Shown here: in pieces, positions 54,639 through 62,982 of the stretch
How the letters are laid out: every line of letters begins with the position of its first letter
How positions within the stretch are numbered: position 1 is the stretch's first letter
Source of the DNA: Allostella vacuolata
Lineage (GTDB): Bacteria; Pseudomonadota; Alphaproteobacteria; ATCC43930; Allostellaceae
Length of the DNA stretch: 64,000 nt
Reading direction: 5' to 3'
NCBI GenBank assembly: GCA_006739055.1
Contig: AP019702.1
Location: 558,501 to 622,500, forward strand
Position numbers and translations under genes: made by a program
The notes under the pieces: generated by a model
What the model was told of the DNA's origin: nothing
What the model saw: only the letters and a program-made list of their open reading frames with translations
Database searches by the model: none

Positions 54639-54649
54639 GGTGCTCCGCG

Positions 54650-55024
54650 ATGCTTCGCCGAATCCGAATCGAACTGGCCCGCACCAAGGATTTCCCCGAG
54701 GGCAGCCACGCCCACGGCTACGAGCTGGTGGCACCCCTGACCGAGGACGGCCGTCTCGACGTCGACGACTGGAAGGCGAACCGGCAGGTCTGCACCGTCC
54801 ATCGCTTCTGGCGCGGCGAGCCCGACCAGACCGGCCAGCTCGTCCGCACCCGGGCGGACCGCTGGGCCTTCTCGTACGAGCCCGGGCCCGACGACGACGA
54901 GCCGATCCACCGGCTGGAGGAGCATCGCTTCGTCGAAGGGGAGTATGTCTCGGTGCGCGAGGCCGACGGCGACGTCCACCCGTTCGTCGTGGTCCAGGTG
55001 CGCCCGGTGCCGGGCCTGTCCTGA
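54650..55024 (+). CDS. Conserved hypothetical protein (124 aa)
   Basis: I do not recognise a named family. The protein is 124 residues, soluble, acidic and rich in charged pairs. Motifs are RIELARTKDFPEGSHAHGYE, CTVHRFWRGEPDQTGQLVR, and the acidic loop GPDDDEPIHRLEEHRFVEGE. The His-rich first 25 residues and the aromatic-rich middle suggest a small beta-barrel-like domain, possibly ligand binding. It starts 11 bases after the Usp gene, suggesting one operon, and is convergent with the VOC gene (7-base gap). The function is open. Confidence 0.7.
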   Translation: MLRRIRIELARTKDFPEGSHAHGYELVAPLTEDGRLDVDDWKANRQVCTVHRFWRGEPDQTGQLVRTRADRWAFSYEPGPDDDEPIHRLEEHRFVEGEYVSVREADGDVHPFVVVQVRPVPGLS

Positions 55025-55031
55025 CCAGCCG

Positions 55032-55415
55032 TCAGGCGGGCGGGGCGGCTTCCACCAGTTCCACCCGGTTGCCGCCCGGGTCGCGGACGAAGAGCCGGCG
55101 CCGGCCGGGGATCGGCCGGGCGTCGGGCAGCCGCGCGATGCCGGCCGCCTGGAGCGCCTGCTCCATCCGATCGAGGTCGGTCACGAGGAAGGCGACGTGG
55201 CGGCGGCTCGCCGCCGGGTCGCCGGCTGCGGCGGCATCGCCGCGCAGGTGCAGCTCGATCGCGCCCACGCGATACCAGGCGCCGGCCTCCGGCCGGTCGC
55301 GGGACGGCTGGGCGATCTCCTCCAGGCCGAGGATGCCGCGGTAGAACGTCATGGCGGCGGCCATCCGGTCGGCCGCCACCGTCACCTGCACATGGGCGAT
55401 GCCGACCACGCTCAT
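55032..55415 (-). CDS. VOC (glyoxalase/bleomycin-resistance-like) protein
   Basis: This is a 127-residue single-module VOC fold. VVGIAHVQVTVAADRMAAAMTFYRGILGLEE is the first betaalphabetabetabeta unit with a metal His. HVAFLVTDLDRMEQAL and LFVRDPGGNRVELVEA give the second unit with the terminal Glu. Such proteins include glyoxalase-like isomerases, dioxygenases and resistance proteins; the exact type is unclear. Its start overlaps the ankyrin gene stop by 4 bases. Confidence 0.9.
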   Translation of the reverse strand: MSVVGIAHVQVTVAADRMAAAMTFYRGILGLEEIAQPSRDRPEAGAWYRVGAIELHLRGDAAAAGDPAASRRHVAFLVTDLDRMEQALQAAGIARLPDARPIPGRRRLFVRDPGGNRVELVEAAPPA

Positions 55416-56131
55416 GGCGCGCCGGCCGCTTCCAGCAGCGGGACGACCTCGGCCTGTCGACGCTGGCGGGCGTGTGCGAGCGTCGTCACCCCGTCGCGGT
55501 CGGCGATCGCGGTCGAGGCGCCGTGCGCCAGCAGCAGGCGCACGATCTCCACATGGCGCGGGCCGCCATCGCCCAGGACCACGGCTTCCAGGAGCGCGGT
55601 CCAGCCGAGGTCGTTGACGTGGTCGACGTCGATCCGCGAGCGCGTCAGCAGCAGCCGCACCGTCTCCACATGGCCGCGCTCGCAGGCCGGGATCAGGGCG
55701 TTGCCGCCGTAGCGGTTGCGCCGCCCATAGTCGACGCGGCCGGTCTCCAGCATCCGTTCCAGCATGGCGGTGCGGCCGCGCGCGCCGGCCAGGAGCCAGG
55801 GGGTGTCGCGGTTGGCGGCGACGGCGTTGATGTCGGCGCCGGCATCGATCAGCCGGCGGGCGACGGCGTCATGGCCGGTCTCGACGGCCAGCAGCAGGGC
55901 GGTGCGCCCGGCTGCATCGCGGCCGTCCAGGCCGGCGCCGGCGCCGGCGGCGAGCGCGGCCTCGACCCGGAGCAGGTCGCCCCGCGCTGCCGCGTCGTGC
56001 AGGGAATGGTCCGGCGGGGCGGCCACGGCCATGGCGGATATCCAGAACAGGATGCCGGCCAGCGCGGCCAGGCGCACGGGTTCGGCAAGTGGGCGGGCGC
56101 CCGGCACCCTCGGGTGCGCGGACGCCCGCAT
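55412..56131 (-). CDS. Ankyrin-repeat protein, probably exported
   Basis: The protein is 239 residues. A hydrophobic N-terminal segment (VRLAALAGILFWISAMAVAAP) looks like a signal peptide, preceded by ~18 residues. About five ankyrin repeats follow, for example DAAGRTALLLAVETGHDAVARRLIDAGADIN and GGNALIPACERGHVETVRLLL (part). These would form a protein-binding solenoid, probably periplasmic. The start at 56131 might be replaced by a shorter one nearer the signal segment. It is downstream of an aminotransferase with a 3-base gap and overlaps the VOC gene. The partner is unknown. Confidence 0.88.
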   Translation of the reverse strand: MRASAHPRVPGARPLAEPVRLAALAGILFWISAMAVAAPPDHSLHDAAARGDLLRVEAALAAGAGAGLDGRDAAGRTALLLAVETGHDAVARRLIDAGADINAVAANRDTPWLLAGARGRTAMLERMLETGRVDYGRRNRYGGNALIPACERGHVETVRLLLTRSRIDVDHVNDLGWTALLEAVVLGDGGPRHVEIVRLLLAHGASTAIADRDGVTTLAHARQRRQAEVVPLLEAAGAP

Positions 56132-56134
56132 CGC

Positions 56135-57529
56135 TCAGGCGACCTTGGCCAAGCCCTGGCCGGCCAGCCACGCCTCGGTCTCGCCCAGTGCCTTGTCGAA
56201 GCGCCGGAACATCTCGTCCAGCTCGTCCCCGGTGATGATCAGGGGCGGGCAGAAGCCGATCGCATCGCCCATCGCGCGCAGGATCAGGCCGCCTTCCTGG
56301 GCCCGCGCGGCGAGATAGGCGCCGACGCCAAGCTTGGGATCGAACGGCGCATGGGTCGCCTTGTCGGCGACCAGCTCGATGGCACCGATCAGGCCGACGC
56401 CGCGGCACTCGCCGACCAGCGGCCGGTCGGCGAAGCTGCGGATCCACTTCTGCATCTTCGGCCCGACCTCCCGGACATGGCCGACGAGGTCGCGCTCCTC
56501 GTAGATCTTCAGCGTCTCCAGCGCGACCGCGCTCGAGACCGGATGGCCGGAATAGGTGAAGCCATGGGCGAAGACGCCGATCTTCTCGCTCTGGCGGACC
56601 ATCGCCTGGTAGATCGGCTCCGAGATCATCACCGCCGAGATCGGCAGGTAGGCCGACGAGAGCGCCTTGGCGCAGACCAGGATGTCGGGCTTGAGGCCGA
56701 AGGTCTGGCTGCCCCACATGTTGCCGGTGCGCCCGAAGCCGCAGATCACCTCGTCGGCGATCAGCAGCACGTCATACTTCTTCAGGACCGCCTGGATCTT
56801 CTCGAAATAGCCGGCCGGCGGCAGCAGCACGCCGCCCGCGCCCATGACGGGCTCGGCGATGAAGGCGGCCACCGTCTCCGGCCCCTCGGCCAGGATGCGC
56901 TTCTCCAGGTTGTCGGCCAGGCGCGTGGAGAAGGCCTCCTCGCTCTCGCCCGGCTCGGCGAAGCGGTAATGGTGCGGGCAGTCGACATGCATGATGTTGG
57001 CGATCGGCAGGTCGAAGTCGCGATGGTTGTTCGGCAGGCCGGTCAGGCTGGCCGAGGCGACGGTGACGCCGTGATAGCCCTTGGTGCGGGCCAGGATCTT
57101 CTTCTTGGCCGGACGCTCCAGGGCGTTGTTGTAGTACCAGACCAGCTTGACGGCGGAATCGTTCGCCTCGGAGCCGGAATTGGCGAAGAACACCTTCGAC
57201 ATCGGCACCGGCGCGGTCGCCAGCAGCCGCTCGGCCAGGTCGACGCCGACCTCCGTCGTCTTGCCCCCGAACGTATGGTAGTATGGCAGGCGCCGGAACG
57301 CCGCGATCGCGGCCTCGACCAGGCGCTCCTCGCTGAAGCCGAGCGAAGCGCACCACAGCCCGGCCATCCCCTCGATGTACTCCTTGCCGGCCTCGTCCCG
57401 GATGTAGATGCCCCGGCCCTCGTTGACGACCAGCGGGCCATCCGTCTCGTGCTTCTTCAGGTTGGTGTACGAGTGCAGGACGGTCGCGATGTCGCGGCTG
57501 GCGATCGAGTTGCCGGGCGGGCGCTGCAT
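56135..57529 (-). CDS. Class III (omega) aminotransferase
   Basis: The protein is 464 residues and is a PLP fold type I enzyme. SGSEANDSAVKLVWYYNNAL is the dimer/PLP region, GYHGVTVASASLTGLP follows, then LIADEVICGFGRTGNMWG with the PLP-pyridine Asp, and the Schiff-base Lys288 in DILVCAKALSSAYLP. The sequence resembles putrescine/beta-alanine:pyruvate-type transaminases (MQRPPGNSIASRDIATVLHSYTN start, GPLVVNEGRGIYIRDEAG). It is divergent from the first of four family-5 substrate-binding proteins, so it could act on the imported amine or peptide-derived product; that is inference. Confidence 0.93.
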   Translation of the reverse strand: MQRPPGNSIASRDIATVLHSYTNLKKHETDGPLVVNEGRGIYIRDEAGKEYIEGMAGLWCASLGFSEERLVEAAIAAFRRLPYYHTFGGKTTEVGVDLAERLLATAPVPMSKVFFANSGSEANDSAVKLVWYYNNALERPAKKKILARTKGYHGVTVASASLTGLPNNHRDFDLPIANIMHVDCPHHYRFAEPGESEEAFSTRLADNLEKRILAEGPETVAAFIAEPVMGAGGVLLPPAGYFEKIQAVLKKYDVLLIADEVICGFGRTGNMWGSQTFGLKPDILVCAKALSSAYLPISAVMISEPIYQAMVRQSEKIGVFAHGFTYSGHPVSSAVALETLKIYEERDLVGHVREVGPKMQKWIRSFADRPLVGECRGVGLIGAIELVADKATHAPFDPKLGVGAYLAARAQEGGLILRAMGDAIGFCPPLIITGDELDEMFRRFDKALGETEAWLAGQGLAKVA

Positions 57530-57678
57530 GGGAGAAATCCTTTCGGGAGGGCCGGGGTGGGACGGCCGACAATATCCGTCCCCGCCGCGGCCGAAGTCAA
57601 ACCGCGGGGCGCGGCCGGCGACCTTCCGCGCAGGAGATTCCTCCCTTGGGTGCGGCCGGCCGAACGGATAGTGTGGAT

Positions 57679-57728
57679 CGCTCCCCCATGGCGGGAGCGC
57701 CGGGACGGCGGCGGATCGTGGATCCGCC
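57679..57728 (+). promoter_or_regulatory. Two adjacent inverted repeats ahead of the binding-protein array
   Basis: CGCTCCC and GGGAGCG (57679-57699, 7-base centre), and GGCGGATC-GTG-GATCCGCC (57710-57728, perfect 8-bp arms). They lie in the 229-base divergent region, with the second 30 bases before the first binding-protein start. They may be operators or leader RNA hairpins. Confidence 0.45.
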
Positions 57729-57758
57729 CGGCCCCGGGGACCATCACGGGAGGTTTCG

Positions 57759-59339
57759 GTGAAATCCAGATTTGCGCTCGTGGCCGCGATTGCGCTGGCC
57801 GCGCTGGCGTCGCCTGCGGCGGCGAAGACGTTCAAGTACTCGACGACCGGCGACGTCATCGGCATGGACCCTCACATCAACAACGAGGGGCCGACCAATG
57901 CGATGAAGGACCATATGTACGAGGGGCTGGTCACCCGCCATTGGGACCTGACGGTGCGCCCGGCGCTGGCCACCGAATGGACCCAGGTGAACCCGACGAC
58001 GACGCGCTTCAAGCTGCGCCAGGGCGTCACCTTCCATGACGGCTCGCCCTTCACGGCCGACGACGTGGTGTTCTCGTTCGACCGCATCCGCGGCGAGCAG
58101 TCGGACATGAAGACCTACGTCACCGGGGTCAAGGAGGTGCGCAAGGTCGACGACCTGACGGTCGACCTGGTGACGGAGGCGCCGGACCCGGTGCTGATCC
58201 AGAACCTGACGCTCTTCCACATCATGTCGAAGTCCTGGGCGCAGAAGCACAACACGCTGCTGCCGCTGCGCGGCGCCAATGCCGAGAGCTTCGCCAACCG
58301 CAACGTCAACGGCACCGGGCCCTTCAAGCTGGCCGAGCGGGTGCCGGACACCCGCACCGTGCTGGTGCCGAACGAGAAGTGGTGGGGCAAGCCCGAGCAC
58401 AACCTGACCCGGGTCGAGTTCCGGCCGATCGGCAACGCGGCGACCCGCGTCGCGGCCCTGCTGACCGGCGAGATCGACATGATGTTCCCGGTGCCGCTGC
58501 AGGACATCCCGCGGCTGGAGCGCACCGCCGGGATCAAGGTCCTGCAGGGGCCGGAGCTGCGCACCATCTTCCTCGGCTTCGACCAGTTCCGCGACGAGCT
58601 GCTGGACATGCCGGGCTCGGGCAAGAACCCGTTCAAGGACGTGCGGGTGCGGCGCGCCTTCTACCAGGCGATCGACATCAACGCGATCCATCGCGTCGTC
58701 ATGCGTGGTGCCTCCACCCCGACCGGGCTGATGATCGCGCCCGGCATCAACGGCTTCGCCAAGGACCTGAACGACCGCTATCCGCTCGACCCGGAAGGGG
58801 CGAAGAAGCTGCTGGCCGATGCCGGGTACCCGACGGGCTTCACCGTGACGCTCGACTGCCCGAACGACCGCTACGTCAATGACGAGGCGATCTGCCAGGC
58901 CGTCGTGCCGATGCTGAGCCGGATCGGCGTGACCGTGCGCCTGAACTCCCAGACCAAGGGGCTGCACTTCGACAAGATCGGCCTCAAGGAAGGGCGCCGG
59001 ACCAGCTTCTACATGCTGGGCTGGACGCCGGGCAGCTACGACGCCCACAACATGCTCTACAACATCATCACGCTGAACGCCGGCCCGGGCGCGGGCGCCA
59101 ACAACAGCGGTCGCTACACCAACCCGCGGGTCGAGGAACTGACCAAGCTGATCGGCCAGGAGCTCGACAAGGAGAAGCGGACGGCGATGATCCACGAGGC
59201 CATGAAGATCCACAAGGAGGACTTCGGCCATATCCCGCTGCACCAGCAGGCGCTCGCCTGGGGTGTGCGGGACACCGTCGCCACCATTCCGCAGGCCGCC
59301 AACGACGCGGTGATGCTGAAGTACGTCCGGATGAAGTAG
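57759..59339 (+). CDS. ABC transporter substrate-binding protein, family 5 (array copy 1)
   Basis: This is a 526-residue periplasmic binding protein of the DppA/OppA/NikA type. The signal peptide MKSRFALVAAIALAALASPA is followed by KTFKYSTTGDVIGMDPHINN. The family block RFKLRQGVTFHDGSPFTADD, the lobe segments NPFKDVRVRRAFYQAIDI and CPNDRYVNDEAICQAVVPML, and the C-terminal HKEDFGHIPLHQQALAWG follow. The GTG start has GGGAGG upstream. The typical ligand is a peptide, opine or other oligomer. It is the first of four paralogues and the most divergent in the N-terminal lobe (DHMYEGLVTRHWDL). No permease genes are in view. Confidence 0.93.
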   Translation: MKSRFALVAAIALAALASPAAAKTFKYSTTGDVIGMDPHINNEGPTNAMKDHMYEGLVTRHWDLTVRPALATEWTQVNPTTTRFKLRQGVTFHDGSPFTADDVVFSFDRIRGEQSDMKTYVTGVKEVRKVDDLTVDLVTEAPDPVLIQNLTLFHIMSKSWAQKHNTLLPLRGANAESFANRNVNGTGPFKLAERVPDTRTVLVPNEKWWGKPEHNLTRVEFRPIGNAATRVAALLTGEIDMMFPVPLQDIPRLERTAGIKVLQGPELRTIFLGFDQFRDELLDMPGSGKNPFKDVRVRRAFYQAIDINAIHRVVMRGASTPTGLMIAPGINGFAKDLNDRYPLDPEGAKKLLADAGYPTGFTVTLDCPNDRYVNDEAICQAVVPMLSRIGVTVRLNSQTKGLHFDKIGLKEGRRTSFYMLGWTPGSYDAHNMLYNIITLNAGPGAGANNSGRYTNPRVEELTKLIGQELDKEKRTAMIHEAMKIHKEDFGHIPLHQQALAWGVRDTVATIPQAANDAVMLKYVRMK

Positions 59340-59419
59340 CCGGCCGCATGAAGTAATCGGCGGACGCGAGAAGCCCCTTCCCAAGCCACGCCCGCGTCGC
59401 AATGATCTGGGGATCGCTT

Positions 59420-59460
59420 CTCCGCCGCCGTCGCCCCGCAAGGGGCGACGGCGGTCGGAG
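59420..59460 (+). terminator. Long GC hairpin between array copies 1 and 2
   Basis: CCGCCGTCGCCCC-GCAA-GGGGCGACGGCGG is a perfect 13-bp stem with a GNRA-type loop. CTCCG and CGGAG extend it to 18 pairs past one bulged base. No U-run follows, so transcript stabilisation or partial termination is as likely as full termination. Confidence 0.6.
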
Positions 59461-59485
59461 GCGTTAACAGGGAAGGGGAATCAGA

Positions 59486-61075
59486 ATGATCAGACGACTG
59501 CTCCTGACGACCGCGATGGGCTTCGTGCTCGCCGCGACCGGCGCCGCAGACGCCAAGGTCTTTCGCTTTTCGACGTCGGGAGACATCAACGGGCTCGATC
59601 CGCACCTCAACAACGAGGGCCCGACCAACGCGATGAAGAACAACCTCTACGAGGCATTGATCTTCCGCGACCATGAACTGAAGCTGCGGCCGGCCCTGGC
59701 CACCGCGTGGAGCCAGACCGCCCCCACCGTGTGGCGCTTCAAGCTGCGCCCGGGGGTCAAGTTCCACGACGGCACGCCCTTCACGGCCGACGACGTGGTC
59801 TTCTCGATCCAGCGCAACAACCACCCACAGTCGGGGATGCGCACCTACAGCGCCTCGATCGTCGATGCCAAGAAGGTCGATGACCTGACCGTCGACCTGA
59901 TCACCAAGGCGCCGGACCCGATCCTCGACCAGAACCTGCCGGCCGTCTTCATCATGTCGAAGGCCTGGGCCGAGAAGCACAATACCGCCACGCCGGTGCA
60001 GGGCATCGTCGGCAACGAGACCTTCGCCAACGTCAACGCCAACGGCACCGGGCCCTTCCGGATGCTGGACCGGGTGCCGGACACGCGCACCGTCATCGTC
60101 CCCAACCCCGCCTGGTGGGGCAAGGTCGAGCACAACCTGACCCGGGTGGAATTCCGGCCGATCGCCAACGCCGCGACCCGGGTCGCCGCCCTGCTGTCGG
60201 GCGAGATCGACATGATGTTCCCGGTGCCGCTGCAGGACGTGCCGCGCCTCAAGCGGTCGCCCGGGGTCAAGGTCCTGGAAGGGCCGGAGCTGCGCACCGT
60301 CTTCTTCGGCATGGACCAGTGGCGCGACGAGCTGAAGGACATGCCGGGCTCGGGCAAGAACCCGTTCAAGGACGTGCGGGTGCGGCGCGCCTTCTACCAG
60401 GCGATCGACATCCAGGCGATCCACCGCGTCGTCATGCGCGGCGCGTCGACGCCGACCGGGCTGATGATCGCTCCCGGCATCAACGGCTTCTCCAAGGAGC
60501 TGAACGACCGTTACCCGTTCGATCCGGACGGGGCCAAGAAGCTGCTGGCCGACGCGGGCTATCCCTCGGGCTTCCCGGTGACGCTCGATTGCCCGAACGA
60601 CCGCTACGTCAATGACGAGGCGATCTGCCAGGCCGTCGTGCCGATGCTGGCCCGCATCGGCATCAACATCAAGCTCAACTCCCAGACCAAGTCGAAGCAC
60701 TTCGACAAGATCGGCACCCGCCAGGGCAACGACACCAGCTTCTACATGCTGGGCTGGACGCCCGGCACCTACGACGCCCACAACATGCTCTACAACATCC
60801 TGATGACCCGCAACCAGGCGACCGGCACCGGGTCCAACAACAGCGGCCGCTACTCCAACCCGAAGCTGGACGAACTGACTCTCCAGATCGGCAGCGAGAG
60901 CGACCGCGAGAAGCGCAACCGGATGATCTATGAGGCCATGAAGATCCATAAGGAGGACTTCGGCCATATCCCGCTGCACCAGCAGGCGCTGGCCTGGGGC
61001 CTGCGCGACACCGTCGCGTTCCTGCCGCAGCCGCCGAACGATGCGGTGATCGTGCGCTTCGTGAAGATGAAGTAG
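59486..61075 (+). CDS. ABC transporter substrate-binding protein, family 5 (array copy 2)
   Basis: The protein is 529 residues. The signal peptide MIRRLLLTTAMGFVLAATGA is followed by KVFRFSTSGDINGLDPHLNN. It shares long near-identical stretches with copies 1 and 3 (for example IHRVVMRGASTPTGLMIAPG and CPNDRYVNDEAICQAVVPML). It differs in the probable ligand-facing parts: NPILDQNLPAVFIMSK-like TKAPDPILDQNLPA, FRDHELKLRP. The ATG at 59486 follows GGGAAGGGG. It is in the same orientation as the others and may have its own ligand range. The C-terminus IVRFVKMK matches the conserved ending. Confidence 0.94.
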   Translation: MIRRLLLTTAMGFVLAATGAADAKVFRFSTSGDINGLDPHLNNEGPTNAMKNNLYEALIFRDHELKLRPALATAWSQTAPTVWRFKLRPGVKFHDGTPFTADDVVFSIQRNNHPQSGMRTYSASIVDAKKVDDLTVDLITKAPDPILDQNLPAVFIMSKAWAEKHNTATPVQGIVGNETFANVNANGTGPFRMLDRVPDTRTVIVPNPAWWGKVEHNLTRVEFRPIANAATRVAALLSGEIDMMFPVPLQDVPRLKRSPGVKVLEGPELRTVFFGMDQWRDELKDMPGSGKNPFKDVRVRRAFYQAIDIQAIHRVVMRGASTPTGLMIAPGINGFSKELNDRYPFDPDGAKKLLADAGYPSGFPVTLDCPNDRYVNDEAICQAVVPMLARIGINIKLNSQTKSKHFDKIGTRQGNDTSFYMLGWTPGTYDAHNMLYNILMTRNQATGTGSNNSGRYSNPKLDELTLQIGSESDREKRNRMIYEAMKIHKEDFGHIPLHQQALAWGLRDTVAFLPQPPNDAVIVRFVKMK

Positions 61076-61128
61076 CCGGCGACCGCTCCCCCCCCCCCGG
61101 TGGCAGTAGGGCGGGTGGCGGCATGAAG

Positions 61129-61157
61129 GGGCGGGTCCGGGGAAACCGGGTCCGCCC
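61129..61157 (+). other. Hairpin between array copies 2 and 3
   Basis: GGGCGGGTCCGG pairs with CCGGGTCCGCCC around GGAAA, with two G-U pairs in the middle. Only TT follows. It resembles the terminator after copy 3 in its GGTCCGCC arm, suggesting common descent of the spacers. Confidence 0.45.
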
Positions 61158-61242
61158 TTGCCTTCGCGGCACGGCTTGGCCCATAGATCGTCGCGTCGAA
61201 GATGGCCGGCGGCTTCACGCCGGCCGCAATCGGGGAGAAATG

Positions 61243-62829
61243 ATGCGACGACATTTGTTGATGGCGGCCGCCGCCATCGCGCTGCTCACGGCTGCTTCCG
61301 CCGAGGCCAAGACCTTCCGCTTCTCGACGTCGGGCGATATCAACGGGCTCGACCCGCACCTCAACAACGAGACGCCGACCAACGCGATGAAGAACAACCT
61401 CTATGAGGGGTTGATCTATCGCCTGCCGGACCTGAAGCTCGTCCCGTCGCTGGCGACCGAGTGGAAGCAGACCAGCCCGACCGTGTGGCGCTTCAAGCTG
61501 CGCCAGGGCGTGAAGTTCCATGACGGCAGCCCGTTCACGGCCGACGACGTGGTCTTCTCGATCAAGCGCAACAACCACGAGCAGTCGGGCCTGCGCACCT
61601 ACAGCTCTTCGGTCGTGGACGTGAAGAAGATCGACGACCATACCGTCGACCTGATCACCGCGGTTCCCGACCCGATCCTCGACCAGAACATCCCCGCCGT
61701 CTTCATCATGTCGAAGATCTGGTCGGAGAAGAACAACACCGCGACCCCGGTGCGCGGCATCGTCGGCAACGAGAGCTATGCCAACACCCACGCCAACGGC
61801 ACCGGGCCGTTCAAGGTGGTCGACCGGGTGCCGGACACGCGCACGGTGCTGGTGCCGAACCCCGACTGGTGGGGCAAGGTCGAGCACAACCTGACCCGGG
61901 TCGAGCTGCGGCCGATCGCCAACGCCGCCACCCGCGTCGCCGCCCTGCTGTCGGGCGAGATCGACATGATGTACCCGGTGCCGCTGCAGGACATCCCGCG
62001 CCTCAAGCGCACCCCCGGCATTAAGATGCTGGAAGGGCCGGAACTGCGGACGGTCTTCTTCGGCATGGACCAGTGGCGGGATGAATCGCTCGACATGCCG
62101 GGCTCGGGCAAGAACCCGTTCAAGGATGTCCGCGTCCGCCGCGCCGTCTACCAGGCGATCGACATCAACGCGATCCATCGCGTCGTCATGCGCGGCGCCT
62201 CGACCCCGACCGGGCTGATGATCGCGCCCGGCATCAACGGCTTCTCCAAGGAGCTGAACGAGCGCTATCCGTTCGATCCCGAGGGCGCCAAGAAGCTGCT
62301 GGCCGATGCCGGCTACCCGACCGGCTTCCCGGTGACGCTGGACTGCCCGAACGACCGCTACGTCAACGACGAGGCGATCTGCCAGGCGGTGGTGCCGATG
62401 CTGGCCCGCATCGGGGTGCAGGTGAAGCTCAACGCGCAGACCAAGTCGAAGCATTTCGACAAGATCGGCCAGCGCCAGGGCAACAACACCAGCTTCTACA
62501 TGCTCGGCTGGACGCCCGGCACGTTCGACGCCCACAACATGCTCTACAACATCCTGGGCACCCAGAACTTCGCCCCGGGCGCCGGGTCGAACAATGGCGG
62601 GCGCTATTCCAACCCCAAGCTCGACCAGCTGACGCTGCAGATCGGCGAGGAGTCGGACCAGGAGAAGCGCAACCGGATGATCCACGAGGCCATGAAGATC
62701 CACAAGGAGGACTTCGGCCATATCCCGCTGCACCAGCAGGCGCTGGCCTGGGCGCTGCGGGATTCCGTCCTGTCGATGCCCCAGTCGCCGAGCGATTCGG
62801 CCCAGGTGCGCTTCGTCCGGATGAAGTGA
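61243..62829 (+). CDS. ABC transporter substrate-binding protein, family 5 (array copy 3)
   Basis: The protein is 528 residues. The signal peptide MRRHLLMAAAAIALLTAASA ends before KTFRFSTSGDINGLDPHLNN. I chose the second of two adjacent ATGs (61240, 61243) because GGGGAG then lies 5 bases upstream. It is closest to copy 2 over most of its length (QHNLTR-type VEHNLTRVELRPIANAATRVAALLSG, quoted in part). Ligand-lobe differences are YRLPDLKLVPSLATEW and the NFAPGAGSNNGGRYSNP region. A strong terminator follows, so the first three copies may share transcripts and copy 4 may not. Confidence 0.94.
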   Translation: MRRHLLMAAAAIALLTAASAEAKTFRFSTSGDINGLDPHLNNETPTNAMKNNLYEGLIYRLPDLKLVPSLATEWKQTSPTVWRFKLRQGVKFHDGSPFTADDVVFSIKRNNHEQSGLRTYSSSVVDVKKIDDHTVDLITAVPDPILDQNIPAVFIMSKIWSEKNNTATPVRGIVGNESYANTHANGTGPFKVVDRVPDTRTVLVPNPDWWGKVEHNLTRVELRPIANAATRVAALLSGEIDMMYPVPLQDIPRLKRTPGIKMLEGPELRTVFFGMDQWRDESLDMPGSGKNPFKDVRVRRAVYQAIDINAIHRVVMRGASTPTGLMIAPGINGFSKELNERYPFDPEGAKKLLADAGYPTGFPVTLDCPNDRYVNDEAICQAVVPMLARIGVQVKLNAQTKSKHFDKIGQRQGNNTSFYMLGWTPGTFDAHNMLYNILGTQNFAPGAGSNNGGRYSNPKLDQLTLQIGEESDQEKRNRMIHEAMKIHKEDFGHIPLHQQALAWALRDSVLSMPQSPSDSAQVRFVRMK

Positions 62830-62854
62830 GAAGCGACCCCACGGGGTAGCCGGG

Positions 62855-62887
62855 CGGCGGGCCGGGTGACCGGTCCGCCGTTTTTTT
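62855..62887 (+). terminator. Intrinsic terminator after array copy 3
   Basis: CGGCGGGCCGG-GTGA-CCGGTCCGCCG makes an 11-bp stem with one G-U pair. Seven T follow at once. This is the only hairpin in the array with a real U-run. Confidence 0.9.
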
Positions 62888-62894
62888 GCGGCTT

Positions 62895-62929
62895 CGATCG
62901 TACGATCGGCACGCCGCCTGCATTGCAGG
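62895..62929. promoter_or_regulatory. Palindromes upstream of array copy 4
   Basis: CGATCGTACGATCG (62895-62908) is a perfect 14-base palindrome. CCTGC-ATT-GCAGG (62917-62929) is a second small inverted repeat. They lie between the terminator of copy 3 and the start of copy 4, so they could be operators for that copy. Confidence 0.4.
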
Positions 62930-62982
62930 TTTCCAGATGACGGCCGACGGCCTCCCGCCTGCCGCAACCGGGAGCCCGCGCG

